Source: Pirellulaceae bacterium (GTDB lineage: Bacteria > Planctomycetota > Planctomycetia > Pirellulales > Pirellulaceae). Taken from it: a DNA stretch of 5,247 nucleotides. The translations under genes were made by a program, and so were the position numbers. Below are positions 5,110 through 5,247 of the stretch, one piece after another. The stretch lies in the NCBI GenBank assembly GCA_020846515.1, contig JADLDX010000797.1, positions 1 through 5,247 of the forward strand, read 5' to 3'. Numbering within the stretch: position 1 is the first letter of the stretch; each line of letters starts with the position of its first letter. The notes under the pieces were generated by a model. That model searched no databases and was not told where the DNA came from. It saw only the letters and a list, made by a program, of their open reading frames with translations.

Positions 5110-5247
5110 CTACGTGTACTCAATCAGCCTACCGTTTTCGAGCGTCCTTGTCCGGTTGCCGGCCGCGTCATAGAAGTAATGCGAATCTTGGTTGGGCACT
5201 ATTGTGACATCATTGGAATGAAAAACAGCGCTGATCAACCGACCCAC
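5110..5247 (-). pseudogene. Upstream part of the RHS/YD-repeat gene, ending at a premature in-frame TAG
   Basis: Read on the minus strand from the window edge, the frame is open for 45 codons and gives RHS-type sequence: SHYFYDAAGNRTRTLENG, a clear YD repeat (YxYDxxGNRT), then RLIEYT, then TAG (5112-5110). The frame continues without a shift as DMTNEITQWDG and into the downstream YD repeats. YD repeats typically read YxYDxxNRL, so EYT-stop-DMTNEI suggests that a tyrosine codon (TAC or TAT) became TAG by one base change. The simplest reading is one RHS gene broken by a point mutation, or an error in the sequence. The alternative is two polypeptides, since the next ATG is only one codon past the stop. 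The 5' end of the gene is outside the window. Confidence 0.75.

Overview
The window looks like a piece of a planctomycete chromosome, most likely Pirellulaceae (Rhodopirellula/Pirellula-like). This is inferred from gene content: a DUF1559 protein with the H-X9-DG C-terminal motif, a very planctomycete-style secreted module set (ATAPAQ-type repeat domain, Ig/FN3-like domain, dockerin with SPIDALLVIN repeats), and start sites without clear Shine-Dalgarno sequences. Taxonomy is inferred from these hallmarks, not from a search.

Layout. Positions 1-492 (+) hold the 3' end of a DUF1559 pilin-like secreted protein. Positions 496-668 hold a compact cluster of palindromic repeats lying between two convergent gene ends. 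Three genes or gene fragments follow on the minus strand: a small membrane-anchored TPR-like protein of a conserved unknown family (668-1240), a lipoprotein with a polysaccharide-lyase-like jelly-roll domain (1438-2481), and a large RHS/YD-repeat protein ending in extracellular modules and a dockerin (2845-5106). The RHS reading frame continues upstream to the window edge (5247) but is cut by one in-frame TAG at 5110-5112. The 363 bases at 2482-2844 hold no convincing gene, only a hairpin and a possible mini-ORF.

How it fits together. All four protein products look exported or membrane-attached: pilin-like, membrane-anchored, lipoprotein and secreted RHS. They share a cell-envelope theme, but the gaps of about 200 and 363 bases argue against one tight operon, and no shared pathway can be claimed.

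The most noteworthy structure is the repeat cluster. Its intact copy is two hairpins facing each other, each with a GTAG foot and a GCCA loop (read from its own foot), and differing from each other by three compensatory base-pair changes. This is the architecture of REP/BIME elements that RAYT-type Y1 transposases act on. Two further copies are truncated exactly within a hairpin loop. The second item of note is the RHS gene, in which a stop replaces what is probably the tyrosine of a YD repeat, and the usual variable toxin tip is replaced by secreted modules plus a dockerin.
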